Of a DNA stretch of 64,000 bases, positions 44,998 through 55,200 are shown piece after piece. Origin of the DNA: Symsagittifera roscoffensis (Eukaryota; Xenacoelomorpha; Acoela; Convolutidae); NCBI RefSeq assembly GCF_963678635.1, contig NC_087071.1, forward strand, positions 7,765,624-7,829,623. The letters are read 5' to 3'. Below the pieces are notes generated by a model. It was not told where the DNA came from, ran no database searches, and saw nothing but the letters and a program-made list of their open reading frames with translations. The position numbers and the translations under genes are program-made. The first letter of the stretch is position 1. Every line of letters begins with the position of its first letter.

Positions 44998-45209
44998 TTC
45001 AAACACACTGGTCGACAAAAATAAACGTTTAAACGCAAAATAGGTTTATTTTTGATAATTTTTTGTGGTTAACAACTTAGAAAAAACATAAAAGGTTTCG
45101 ATCACCAATTAGTACAATTGTGTTTAATTGTAAATCAAAATAAACATTTTGTAGATTTAAAATTTTTTTTGCATTTACACGTATAATTTGGTCAATCAGT
45201 GTGTTTGAA
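44998..45209. mobile_element. Small inverted-repeat element
   Basis: TTCAAACACACTGGTCGACAAA at the left and TTTGGTCAATCAGTGTGTTTGAA at the right are inverse with a few mismatches. About 212 bp, with no coding capacity. The target duplication is unclear because the palindrome extends to the edge. Confidence 0.55.
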
Positions 45210-46063
45210 TCTAACAAAGTAGTTTATTTTTACTTTAACCTGAAGACTGAATTTTTTTTCAATACAATTTTAGTTTTGATGTTTTGAATAGCTTTTCCTT
45301 AGCATTTGCTCAAAACTTTTAAAATGGAGCCTTAGTGAATGATCTCAGCTGCCATTAATAAAATTTGTTCTTTGTCTTTTTAAAAAAATTGATCACAGCT
45401 CCAGTTAGGGCGAAACCGCTGATTTTTACTTTGACAAAATAAATCTGAAATTTTGTCAAATTGTATGGCAGTGAAGTTGTATTTTTAAGATATTTGTCCA
45501 CTAATTTATATTAAAGACCTCCCGGGTCGACCAGAACTCCTAGTCATACAAATTCCACATTTGAAAAACATTTCATCAATCGATTCTATATAATTCCAAA
45601 TGTACAGAAAATATAGGAATTCTCCATGAAAAACATTTTCCATTCTTGAAAACTGTATGACGAGCATTGTGTTCTCACTCTTAATTTTTCAGCTTCTCCT
45701 ACAGTTTTTCCCGGCTGTTGGGTCTGTTTTTAAAAGAAAACTCTTTCTGATTAACCGACGTTGTTTGTCTTGCCATAGTTTCGAACTCATCGCATGCGTA
45801 AAAATCTTCTATCAGTTTACATTCTTCATATACCGTTCTGATTCTTCCGAGTTGACCTCTATTTAGCTAACATGCTATGATTTGAAAACTGGTTGAAAAA
45901 TTTAGGTTGGCCACACGTTTTTCACGTTTTCCCCATTGCTGGACAGTTTTCAGATGACCTTCCGTGAATGCTCATCCTCACATGATGCACAATTTGCTTG
46001 TTTTTTTTGTGTTACTCTGCCTAGATTATCGGTTTTTTGTGTTCGTATTTTTTTGCTATTCTT
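45210..46063. other. No recognisable gene
   Basis: AT-rich, with a short plus-strand hydrophobic frame at 45657-45866 that has no recognisable motif. Confidence 0.4.
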
Positions 46064-46830
46064 CTAGTCTGATTTCGAGCTACCAGTATGGGTTCTTTTT
46101 TTTTCATTGAAGATTCCGTTGAAGAAATACCTGCTCTGACAAAACTGGATTTCTTGTTGACATGCCATTGTTACTTGGCTGCTATGCTCAATTTTAGTGA
46201 CCTTATTCAGTATTTCATCTGGATCAATTGTTTCGATCGTAGGCGTGTCTTGTAACATTACGTTTTTCTTTCCCGATATAAAAAGGTCTCCTACTATTTC
46301 ATCCTCCAAAGTACCCAACTGTGACCTAGCTGCCTGAGCCTTTGCAGTGGCATGGAAAGCGTTTAGGGCTTCAGTGACTTCTTGAGTAAGGGTGAACAGC
46401 ATAGACATCTCGTAAGTTACGTTTTTTATTTTCTCGAATGCTTCCTTTGATAGTCCGAAGTTTCTCTTGTATTCATTTTTTTTCATGTCTGTGCCTTATG
46501 CCAGGTATAAGCGAGGTACCATCGTTCTGGTAACTTCCAAGTTATATCTGTTATGTCCGAAATCTTTTAACCTCTTGCTTTGCTTCCTTCTTTTTCAGTG
46601 CGACTCTTTCTAGCGCTAACCGGTCTTCCAGCTCTCTTGCTGCTATAGACGCCTCATCTTCCCCGTTCCTCAGAATTTCTGGACCTGGTCTTCCAGCTCT
46701 GGGTCCATGTTTTTTTTGAACGTTACCGCTGTCAGAAATTGTTCCAATCAATAATTAAACTGCCACGGTAGGTATAAATTCCATCGTCCATAATACCACA
46801 ATGCCCATATCGGAACAATTATCTTGCAAT
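46064..46830 (-). pseudogene. Gypsy gag fragment
   Basis: Related to the G1 Gag. The N-terminal part reads WLEQFLTAVTFKKNMDPELE (about 46690-46745; G1 has WLDQFLLAATVKENVNPEVL). Then come AARELEDRLALERVALKKKEA and, at 46486-46064, YEMSMLF, FHATAKAQAARSQLGTLEDEI, GDLFISGKKNVMLQDTPTIETIDPDEIL, which aligns with 1451-1650 of G1. Two frame changes; no zinc knuckle, pol or LTR found nearby. An isolated fragment of a diverged member of the same family. Confidence 0.7.
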
Positions 46831-47465
46831 AGCAGAACTTCTGTCTCAGCAAGGTGATGCTGTGAAGACTAACTCTCAATAAATGCAGTTGTATATTAAT
46901 AACTCGGTTCTAGATAGTTACTTCGATAACAAATCGAACTTCTTTTTTTAATAGACATTTTGGTACCACGTACAGGAACTTATGTACCTATCAATGGTGC
47001 GCAAAAAAGATAGATAGATAAACAAAATGTCATATGCATTTTACTTGTTGTTTGCGTCTTGTAACTTCAAGGGCCGGCTGTATGACCTTGAAGTCACCAT
47101 CCAAGCACACTGATGACCTTGAAGTCACGATCCGAATTGCCCTAACCTGGATCAGCTTGCATTTGATCGGCTGACCGGCGATGGATAGGAATTTTCGAGA
47201 GCGAGAGACAATTTTTTCTTCCGCGTCTATTAACAACCTCTTTTAACAAAAGGTTCCAAAAATTGAAATGAAAGATTTCAAATTTTCCGTAATATCCTAA
47301 ATTAAATTTGTCTAGATAAAGGTTGAAAGGTTTTTCAAAGTTTCCGTAAAATCCTACATTAAACTATTCTAGATGAAGGTTGAAAAGCTTTTGTTTTTCT
47401 TCAACGAGTTTTTGAGTTCTGAATTCCGTTGACGCAGTCGACGTACTGTTTTCTAGTGAATCTAC
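46831..47465. other. Intergenic, with short repeats
   Basis: TGACCTTGAAGTCAC occurs twice (about 47079-47093 with a variant, and 47114-47128). A loose ~55-bp tandem pair follows (TTCCGTAATATCCTAAATTAAA at 47285 and TTCCGTAAAATCCTACATTAAA at 47341). A minus-strand frame 47236-47030 has no recognised motif. The last four bases, CTAC, are the target duplication of the next element. Confidence 0.5.
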
Positions 47466-47875
47466 TGGAACCTGATCTAAACTACATTTTATGATTGGAT
47501 AAATTAGATATTTTACCAATGTAAAGTATTTAATATTAACCAATCATGATCCATCTAACTAACAATCCACTTATTTGTAAGTGCTGAAATTACTTGTAAT
47601 TTCAGCACCAGAGAGATTTGAATTTAACTTAGAAATTAGTTGAACTCTCCCGAGTACTTCAGCAGCCGCAATAAACCAGTATACCCTAGATCTATTGAGC
47701 CTAGCAGAGACTAGTTAAACAACCTGAGACTAGATAGTATAAGAGTAAGATTAGGATCGGTATTAGACTAAGAAGTTGCACGAATCTATCCGGCCGAAAA
47801 TAAGATAGCGTGACGAGCAGACGGTGTACCCTATCCGAAATTACTCTATGAGTTATACACTTCGGTCCTAACTCA
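47466..47875 (+). repeat. 5' LTR (410 bp)
   Basis: Differs from 51329-51738 at one base that I can see (GAGAGATTT versus GAGGGATTT). It contains an AATAAA signal at 47670 and a 28-base perfect palindromic hairpin at 47581. Confidence 0.93.
47581..47608. repeat. Perfect LTR hairpin
   Basis: GTGCTGAAATTAC-TT-GTAATTTCAGCAC: 13-bp stem, 2-base loop. Repeated in the 3' LTR at 51444-51471. In RNA it would form a very stable stem-loop about 60 bases before AATAAA. Confidence 0.9.
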
Positions 47876-47877
47876 TC

Positions 47878-47890
47878 TGGTGCGACTCAT
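47878..47890 (+). other. Likely primer binding site
   Basis: TGGTGCGACTCAT begins two bases after the LTR, with the TGG expected opposite a tRNA CCA end. The tRNA is not identified. Confidence 0.55.
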
Positions 47891-47912
47891 CTTTTTTCAA
47901 AGATTAAATAAA

Positions 47913-49715
47913 ATGCCACCATTCTTTTCAAAATTTTACCCAATATATAACCAACAAAACACCACTCCAATCCCAATAATACCACTTTTTGCTTTTCCGC
48001 CACCCGATTTCCCAACCAGTAATGTAACATCAGGCATGAATTCCGATACTAATTCACACATCTCAGTTTTATACTCCATCTCACAACTCAATAACCCGAA
48101 TATTGAAACCCCCGATGAATTTGCCGACTCTGAACCATCTCCATCCAATAATTTTCACACCAACCCCTCAAATTTTTCCCAGCCTCCTTTTCAACCCATA
48201 CTACCAAATAACCCTGTCCCAACCAATTCTACACCCTCTTATGCTTCCCAAGTCACTCCAACCTACTCCTCACTTCATTCAGACCAATCATCCCATTCTC
48301 CAGACACCCCCCGAATCTCCCCAGAACTAGATAATTTTATTACCCTACAACAACAACCCTACCACCTTAACACCCCCACCATAAACCAAATTTCCTCCAC
48401 AATAGATTCATCCAACCCTCCTACCCCTACACCCTCTTCAGTTTATAGCGAATCATTAGCACCATCATCCACATCTACTGAATCTTCACTCAGCACTAAT
48501 AGAGCTTACCGCACTTTTAAAAGAAAGTTCCCCAACCATCTTTTCCCAGCAAAACCAGGAACAGCCCGTGAATATATCAACCATCCAAAACACACTAACA
48601 CAAAAGAGTTTTTAGCTATCACCTTACCCTCATTTCCACAATACACCTTAAACACCCCTCACGACACTAACAAAACACGCAGCTTTGTAGACGAATATGT
48701 TTTAATGCCTACTCTTCCTTGGACCTCATATTATCATTTTACTAATCCCCTTTGCTTACCTTTATCTAACACTCACATCGATATAGAACGAAATAAGGAC
48801 ATGCTATATCGACTCACTACACCACTATCACCTAGACAATTTACTTACATTGGATATAAAAAGTCACTAAAAACACACACTGCACCCCGAGCTAACGAAT
48901 ATACACTAGAATATTACGATCATAACATCATCAGAACTAACCAAGATCAATTCTTAGACGATGATCGCTTCGCTAACCCACAAATCACCGAAAAATTTTT
49001 CATTAAAACACCATATGTATTTACACTAAATATCTTTGATCGCAAGTTTGACCACATCATATCAGAAGCACTAACAGACACGCAAGCCTATGAAAGTTTT
49101 AAAGAACGCTTCCAAATATTTTCACTAACCTTTCATTTCCTTGCACCACATGAAAGAGATTTGCACTGCTCACACGATATTATGTTGCGCACTAAACAAA
49201 CTCTCACATATACATATTATCGTTTTATCCAAAATCACTTCGACCTACACACTCCCTCCAGACAACCACACCACCGTTTTCAATTCATCAATTCCAAATA
49301 CACCTCACCATTCTTTCTTAACTTCACATATTGTATTAAAGATACTAACCTTCAAGGCATTCTTCGAAATTATGATCCCATCACCCAAATGTATATTTTT
49401 TGTCCCATCACCAAGACCTTCAACGCCGAAGAATCCCGACCCTTCCTTATCCCACACGAATTTGTTCAACCTATAGAAATCCCCATTTTAGAATTCATCC
49501 ACAACACTAAATTCAATCACAAATTATATAATCTAATCCAAAACACACCTTATGAGTTTGCAGTTGGCACTGAAGAACTAACCACCATTAAAGCACTTCA
49601 ATTGCTTTGGCCACTGCTTCAAACTAAAAACATCATCCGCATATTAGCTAAATTACTAACAACTTCCGATCTCATCCACGACATCTTCCCCCACGGTTTC
49701 TTCCCCGACGACTAA
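47913..49715 (+). CDS. Unassigned ~600-residue protein of LTR element
   Basis: The first ATG (AATAAAATGCC, good context) is 38 bases after the LTR; the frame is open from the primer site at 47880 and uninterrupted to TAA at 49713-49715. Residues 1-195 are low-complexity and rich in Pro, Ser, Thr and Asn (TPTPSSVYSESLAPSSTSTE). A basic patch RTFKRKFP near residue 200 is followed by about 400 residues that look globular, rich in Phe, Tyr, His, Thr and Leu (PRANEYTLEYYDHN, KFDHIISEALTD, LTTSDLIHDIFPHGFF). No zinc knuckle, DTG, YxDD or DDE motif, no signal peptide and no membrane segment. Gag is the best positional guess (disordered N-terminus plus assembly domain), but I do not recognise the family. 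The strand is C-rich and G-poor. Confidence 0.8.
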   Translation: MPPFFSKFYPIYNQQNTTPIPIIPLFAFPPPDFPTSNVTSGMNSDTNSHISVLYSISQLNNPNIETPDEFADSEPSPSNNFHTNPSNFSQPPFQPILPNNPVPTNSTPSYASQVTPTYSSLHSDQSSHSPDTPRISPELDNFITLQQQPYHLNTPTINQISSTIDSSNPPTPTPSSVYSESLAPSSTSTESSLSTNRAYRTFKRKFPNHLFPAKPGTAREYINHPKHTNTKEFLAITLPSFPQYTLNTPHDTNKTRSFVDEYVLMPTLPWTSYYHFTNPLCLPLSNTHIDIERNKDMLYRLTTPLSPRQFTYIGYKKSLKTHTAPRANEYTLEYYDHNIIRTNQDQFLDDDRFANPQITEKFFIKTPYVFTLNIFDRKFDHIISEALTDTQAYESFKERFQIFSLTFHFLAPHERDLHCSHDIMLRTKQTLTYTYYRFIQNHFDLHTPSRQPHHRFQFINSKYTSPFFLNFTYCIKDTNLQGILRNYDPITQMYIFCPITKTFNAEESRPFLIPHEFVQPIEIPILEFIHNTKFNHKLYNLIQNTPYEFAVGTEELTTIKALQLLWPLLQTKNIIRILAKLLTTSDLIHDIFPHGFFPDD

Positions 49716-49724
49716 CAGGTAAGT
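49716..49724 (+). promoter_or_regulatory. Consensus splice donor after the stop codon
   Basis: CAG|GTAAGT directly follows the TAA stop of the long ORF. A plausible acceptor is AATTTCAG ending at 50161; another is CCACAAGCAG near 49966. Splicing here would remove about 440 or 250 bases and place downstream sequence behind the ORF. Confidence 0.5.
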
Positions 49725-51328
49725 ATGAATTATACATATTATTAACTAATTAAAATAGAATTAGAAACTAACCATTCTTTATCCATGTCTTCTTTAAGAA
49801 TTTTAGCCTTCATCCAACGATCATCTAAAAATTCACAAAAGAAAAATAAAAAATCGAAAACTTCTTCAAACTGTTTAAAACTATATTAATTTTTTGCACC
49901 AAACAATTAAATAAATATAATACCAATGCAGTAATTTAATTTATAAATTTGTTTTTCCACAAGCAGTAAATCTAATTATGATGAAAATTTGTAACTTAAT
50001 TTTGCCCAACAAATAGCAGTAAAATTAGAATTTCTATGTAGTAAATTGATGAAACGAAAATGCAGTACTAACCTTTTGCTATTTCTATTCATTTGCACAA
50101 AAATTCTATCCACACTCGCACAGCTCGCCCACGAAGAATTTTTTAAAATAATGAATTTCAGTTTCAAGCTTTCACACTCAACAACTCTAACACAAGATAA
50201 CACGTTTCAAACTTTCCTTTAACCCGGTTGGAAAGGAAACTAAACAACAATAACCAACGCAGCTTACTAAACACCACAAATCAAAGAATAACAGCAAGAC
50301 TAAGAAAAGGAAACCAACGGTACCCAAACCGGATTAACCCAGTTTAAAACTGGATAATTTATTCTTTTGAAGACTATTATAAAGTCTAAGAAAGAAATAA
50401 TAAAACACAAAAAAGTCGAAAGACAAACCCATACCACAAACAATTTGATTTTTGAAAAAAGGACAGAACCAACAAAACATAAGAAAAACCACAACAAACC
50501 CAACATAAAACGTTGTCACATAACAGGACCTCTCACAAAAACCGCATGCAATCATACTCCCACTCCTGGCCCAACCCACCAGAAGAGGACGTCCTGAGCA
50601 TGCTTTATAGCCGGCCTAACCCACCGCGCTACATCCACGCTTTGTGACACACACTCCTATTTTTAATAAGAGCTACTCAAGGGTGAGTAACTCTTCAAAA
50701 TAACTGAACTAAAACAAAAAGCTTTTGTGAAAACAACTAACCAAAATCATAATTAAAAAATATTAAACTAATAAAAGTTTTATAAAATGTAAATTACATT
50801 ATGCAATACATAGATCAGAATACAACACCAAGGACGAACATCCAAAGACAAAACAACTCCACTACACTCGAAAAAGAATGGCCAACTACAATCGATATGC
50901 CGCTCACAATCACAACTCTAGAGGATTTAGAGTACGACTTGACTTCGCAGAAAAGGACTTCATTGAACTAGACCAATGACCACCTCGATGTTCAAGTATA
51001 CGTACAGATCCGAGTAACCAGGCATCCCCTCCATGCACAATCTCCACGCCATTCCCAAACAAGATCAAACACAAAAGAAGTTCTCTACGAGAAACAGAAG
51101 AACCTGACATAGCCAACCATTCTGAAATCAGACTTGAGTTTGTTGCGAAAGCGCAGTCGTTGTCGCAAGAAGACACAACGTTTGATCTCCCTAATTCCAG
51201 CATCCTGGAACTTCTCTAACAAGAGAAAACGGACAAGAAATATGATGTTCGCCAAATACCAACGTCCATCATCCATCCTTCGAATTGCAGAAAAACTATT
51301 CTAAAAAACTCTGTAAAACCCGGATGGG
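49725..51328 (+). other. 3' interior of the LTR element
   Basis: No retroelement domain. A Lys/Thr/Asn-rich frame at 50367-50597 (TIIKSKKEIIKHKK) may be compositional. A short ATG frame at 50801-50971 is described separately. The bases before the 3' LTR (CCGGATGGG) form a weak polypurine tract. Confidence 0.5.
50801..50971 (+). CDS. Short ORF in the LTR element
   Basis: A 56-codon ATG frame: MQYIDQNTTPRTNIQRQNNS, EKEWPTTIDMPLTITTLEDLEY. After the stop, protein-like sequence continues in other frames to about 51290 (DVQVYVQIRVTRHPLH; KYQRPSSILRIAEKLF), so a larger second ORF may have been split by frameshifts. No family recognised. Confidence 0.35.
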   Translation: MQYIDQNTTPRTNIQRQNNSTTLEKEWPTTIDMPLTITTLEDLEYDLTSQKRTSLN

Positions 51329-51738
51329 TGGAACCTGATCTAAACTACATTTTATGATTGGATAAATTAGATATTTTACCAATGTAAAGTATTTAATATT
51401 AACCAATCATGATCCATCTAACTAACAATCCACTTATTTGTAAGTGCTGAAATTACTTGTAATTTCAGCACCAGAGGGATTTGAATTTAACTTAGAAATT
51501 AGTTGAACTCTCCCGAGTACTTCAGCAGCCGCAATAAACCAGTATACCCTAGATCTATTGAGCCTAGCAGAGACTAGTTAAACAACCTGAGACTAGATAG
51601 TATAAGAGTAAGATTAGGATCGGTATTAGACTAAGAAGTTGCACGAATCTATCCGGCCGAAAATAAGATAGCGTGACGAGCAGACGGTGTACCCTATCCG
51701 AAATTACTCTATGAGTTATACACTTCGGTCCTAACTCA
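51329..51738 (+). repeat. 3' LTR (410 bp)
   Basis: Near-identical to the 5' LTR and same length; AATAAA at 51533. Followed by CTAC, matching the bases left of the 5' LTR. Confidence 0.93.
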
Positions 51739-53422
51739 CTACTGTTGTCTACTTTATCGGATGTCGCCAACAAGGATTCTTAAAAAACCGGATCCGATGT
51801 GTCAAAGCGATGTCCATTATTAAGTGTTACAGACAACAGTAACTAATTAACTTTATCTATATGTTTTCTGCTTTGACCCAAAGTGTGAATGAATAGTATT
51901 GTGCTTTTGTGATTTGAAAAACAGGGGTCCATTGGATCTCAAGTGTGATTTTCGAAAATAGTCAATTCCTTGCATGAAAATTTGATCCAATCGAACTCGC
52001 GATTTTTTCACATGTGTTTCAGATCCAATAAACAACAGCATACCGTGCATTTTGAAAGATAAATGTATCATTTTTTTCACAATACTTTTCGATGCAAAAT
52101 ATAGTAATTGCTTATCTACACTAGTGAAAAAACTTGAGCGCAAATTCATTTTCTCACTGTCGAAAATGCCTGTTTTCAAAACTCATTTAGTTCAATATTC
52201 ATGGTAAAATTCGGCAAAAATTTTACAAAAACGATTGGCAAATGACCAGAGCTACTTTTTAAAGCTATTTGCATTTTAATTTGCACTCGAAGCATTTTGA
52301 TTTTTTCAGAAAACTTCTTAATTGAAAAAATTCAACAATTTCATCCGGTTCCGAAAATGCCATCTGCCTTGAATTTTCACCATCTGCATGAATTTGTAAG
52401 AAAAAGCTGCGGTTAGTGAATTTGTCACACTGAACAGGTCAATTTTTTGTTTAGAAGGGTTAACATCGCATGAACAACTTTTTTCTCCGCAAATTGGAGA
52501 AAGAGTTCACTTAGAGTTCACAGTGATTTTGGTCATAAATAATCTTTGAAAACAGGCTCTTTAGAAAAAAAACCTGAATCTGCGCTATAATTTGCCCACA
52601 CGTGTAAATCTATGTGGTTTCAAAAACTTACCAAAAAATTCGGGTCTAAAAAAGCCAGATTTCCTTATTGGAATTAGGTTTCTCAAATTGCGTAAGAACA
52701 AAAAAACAGTCTGAAACTTTCCTACTGATTAGTTCAATTTTCTCTTGTTCTTCAAAACATTCACATCGCCTGTGCAATTTTTTTTACTCCTGTTTTTCGA
52801 GAAAGAGTTCACTCCCATGCAAAATTCAGTGCACTTGAAAGATTCTGGTATTTTCAGACCGGGATATTTTGGTAAGAATCTGGAACCATATAATAGTAGT
52901 TTCATTGCGGGTAGCTCTGATCATTTTCTCTTAGCTTATGTAAAAATTTCACTGCAAGACGACGTGGATTTTGTCCAAAGTTGACACTGAAAAGATTATA
53001 AGTCAGCCTTCTCATCATCTAATTTATTTGCAAAGAGCTTTAGTTTTTTGATTTATTCAAATAAGAACAAACTTTGCTTTTTAAGTTCATTGAATTCAGC
53101 AAAAAAGAGAGATAGGACACCGTTTGTTGTAGATCAAAACTGGATTTTAAAGATTTTTTTTCAAGCCAACAAAAAACTCACCCTGAGAGAACAAAAAACT
53201 TAAATTAGATCGTATAGGGTCAAATTTGCTTTATAAGCCTTTTTATGCTTCAAAAGCATTAGTTGCGCAATTTTGTAAACTATTTTTTATTTGAGGAAGA
53301 AATAACTAAGCTTTTGATGATATCGGCCATTTTTAAAAATCGCCAAGGGTACAGTAAAATAGATGAAGGCAACAACGCAACAAGAAAAAACAAAATTGCA
53401 AAAAAAAACAAAACCAGACCAT
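51739..53422. other. No recognisable gene; diffuse repeats
   Basis: Two loosely similar stretches (about 52440-52530 and 52745-52830) share CATCGC...GAGAAAGAGTTCACT. The motif GCGCAAATT near 52140 recurs at 61320 and 61672 with similar surroundings, suggesting an old dispersed repeat. A 108-residue minus-strand frame at 51853-52179 has no recognised motif. Confidence 0.45.
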
Positions 53423-53571
53423 TGTCATGAGGTGACCTTCGGTACCTCTTATTTATTGTGTTCTTTTCCTGTATCTTTGCTGTTCTTTGTTTTATTAGGC
53501 TTTGGTCAAGGTCAGCCGAGGTCTTTGTGGAGTTACCGCGTTTAACGTGGTCACTCTTTAGTTTATCTGCA
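53423..53571 (+). repeat. 5' LTR of gypsy element G2
   Basis: TGTCATGAGGTGACCTTCGG ... TTTATCTGCA, 149 bp, matched by 57892-58040 of equal length. By eye roughly 80-85% identical, so an old insertion. Exact right edge uncertain by a few bases. Confidence 0.75.
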
Positions 53572-53607
53572 TCGATGCGTGGATTATAAGAAACGTCCCA
53601 TTCGCTT

Positions 53608-54560
53608 ATGGGCTCGATCACGATTCCTGTCTCTTCCAATGGATGGAAACTTGAAAATGCCACTTTTCTCGTCTCTGAAAATCGGACACCCAATCTTCTT
53701 AGTCTGAATCTTCATGAGAAGTTGAGTGTGGTGACTACCGAAGCGCGGGCTGAAACCATTCATCTTCTTGAAGACGCGACACATGATTCAAAATCGGAGT
53801 ACTGGAAATCGTACTTTGCTAAACGGTACGCTCATATCTTTAATCGTTTGGGTCCGTAAAAAACCACAAAGTCTATACGAGTTTCAAAGCACCTCTTTTT
53901 CTTCGGCAAGTAGAAGGACGTAAAGTACCGATACCCATTCAGTGCAAAGTGGCGGGCGAAATTAAGACGGCGAAATCAAGACGGTTAATTGACCATTGTG
54001 TTGACCGCCAAGAAGGATGGTTCAATTATACTAGCTCTTAATGCCAAGCCGATAAACGCTCAAATCTGGAACAATAAGTACCAGATGCCAAATATACATG
54101 AGCTTATTGACTCGGATGCTCAAACCACTACCAAAGATAATCCTGGCAAGAATTGGCTCACACCCTTGAAGTTGGAGTACGCTTATAGCCAAATACTTTT
54201 GTCGTCGGTTACTAGTAGTCATTGAAACTTTAACATCTTGTGTGGCGAAGCAACGGGGACAAACAGATTTAAAACTTGATTTTAAGGCTTAACCGATATG
54301 CCAACCGAGGTGCAGAAGGTTATGGATTGCACTTTATAGGTCTTAGATGGCGTTATTTGTTACTTGGACGATATCCTGGTGATCACAAAAGGCGATAAAG
54401 AGGATCACAATGCTCTTGTTGAGGTGGTGATAAACAGACTTGAATCTGAAGGCTGGGCGCTGAAGTTCAGTCGGTGCGAGTTTTCGGTTAATCAGTTAAC
54501 TTGGTTGGGATACGAAATCAAGGAGAAAAGTTTTCGAAATTTTCTAATTTCCATAATTTC
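53608..54560 (+). pseudogene. G2 protease C-terminus and reverse transcriptase
   Basis: The frame at 53608-53859 has NRTPNLLSLNLHEKLSVV, the C-terminal part of a retroelement protease, then YFAKRYAHIFNRLG, the RT leader. No gag and no DTG precede it, although the 5' LTR ends only ~40 bases upstream. RT: VLTAKKDGSIILALNAKPIN and KYQMPNIHELID (53989-54110), LEYAYSQILL (54170), and catalytic YLDDILVITKGD (54361-54396) with FSRCEFSVNQLTWLGYEI. Stops at 53856, 54223 and near 54340 break it. Closely related in layout to G1. Confidence 0.8.
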
Positions 54561-54580
54561 CTAAAATTTCGAAAATTGAA
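54526..54580. repeat. Small palindromic insert in G2 RT
   Basis: AAGTTTTCGAAATTTTCTAATT ... AATTTCCTAAAATTTCGAAAATTG interrupts the RT thumb just after WLGYEI. Arms CGAAATTTT(C) and (T)AAAATTTCG pair imperfectly across ~45 bases. Probably a tiny insertion. Confidence 0.5.
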
Positions 54581-54596
54581 GCTATTTAATCACTCA

Positions 54597-55200
54597 AGCC
54601 TCCGAAAACATTAAAACAATTGCGTTTATTTATGGGTACGTTGAATCATTTACAAAGATTTGTTCCTGACTTACACACTCACACAATGCATTTTCTTCAA
54701 TCGTTAAAATCTTGTATCAAACAGTTCTTCACGTGGGAGGATAAAACAGAAATGGCATTCAAGAACATCATTATTCGGATTGCCGAAAATCCCAGCCTCT
54801 TTCATTATGACTCTTAAAAGAAGTCCAGAAGTAAATATGATGCTAGTCATAATGGTTTAGGAGCTTGCCTGGAGCAAGAGGTCGAACCTCATGTTTGGGC
54901 ACCAATCGCTTTTGCATCTCGATTCCTTAATAATACGGAGAGAGGGGAAGTACAGTACAAATGAATTAGAACACTTGGCGATCGTCTGGGCATGTGAGCA
55001 TTTTCGAACGTATCTACTAGGTAATCGTTTCTAAATATTGGCCGCTCATAAAGCTATAATTTCTGCTTTAAATGAAACCTACAATAAAAAATCAAATCAG
55101 TCCCGTCTGTCCAGGTGGGCCGATAGAGTGTTACTTTTCGATTTTGAAAATGTAAATATTCCGGCGGTTATTAGGCATTGCTGATTATATGCCTCGTTAT
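54597..55200 (+). pseudogene. G2 connection and RNase H
   Basis: LRLFMGTLNHLQRFVPDLH (54620-54680) is the post-RT connection. RNase H: KYDASHNGLGACLEQE (about 54832-54880), IAFASRFLNN, STNELEHLAIVWACEHFRTYLLG (about 54955-55023) and AAHKAIISALNE, where the usual TDH Asp is replaced (AAH). Then LSRWADRVLLFDFENVNIP. Frame changes at about 54945 and stops make it non-functional. Confidence 0.75.

Larger units (their letters stand above)
47466..51738 (+). mobile_element. Young non-autonomous LTR retrotransposon with novel ORF
   Basis: Two 410-bp LTRs with TG...CA ends (TGGAACC ... AACTCA) flank a 3.45-kb interior. The flanking bases CTAC are repeated on both sides (47462-47465 and 51739-51742), a clean 4-bp target duplication. 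Nothing inside resembles protease, reverse transcriptase, RNase H or integrase, so movement would need enzymes in trans. The interior carries one long intact ORF and a strong splice-donor sequence. The near-identity of the LTRs marks a recent insertion, in contrast with everything else in the window. Confidence 0.9.

Noticed and set aside
47030-47236. 68-residue minus-strand ORF near the LTR element
   Set aside because: No motif; includes the duplicated TGACCTTGAAGTCAC words. Not enough to call a gene.
48963-48990. FLDDDRF in the long ORF as an RT active site
   Set aside because: No other RT block (palm, fingers, thumb) surrounds it, and the spacing does not fit. A chance acidic string.
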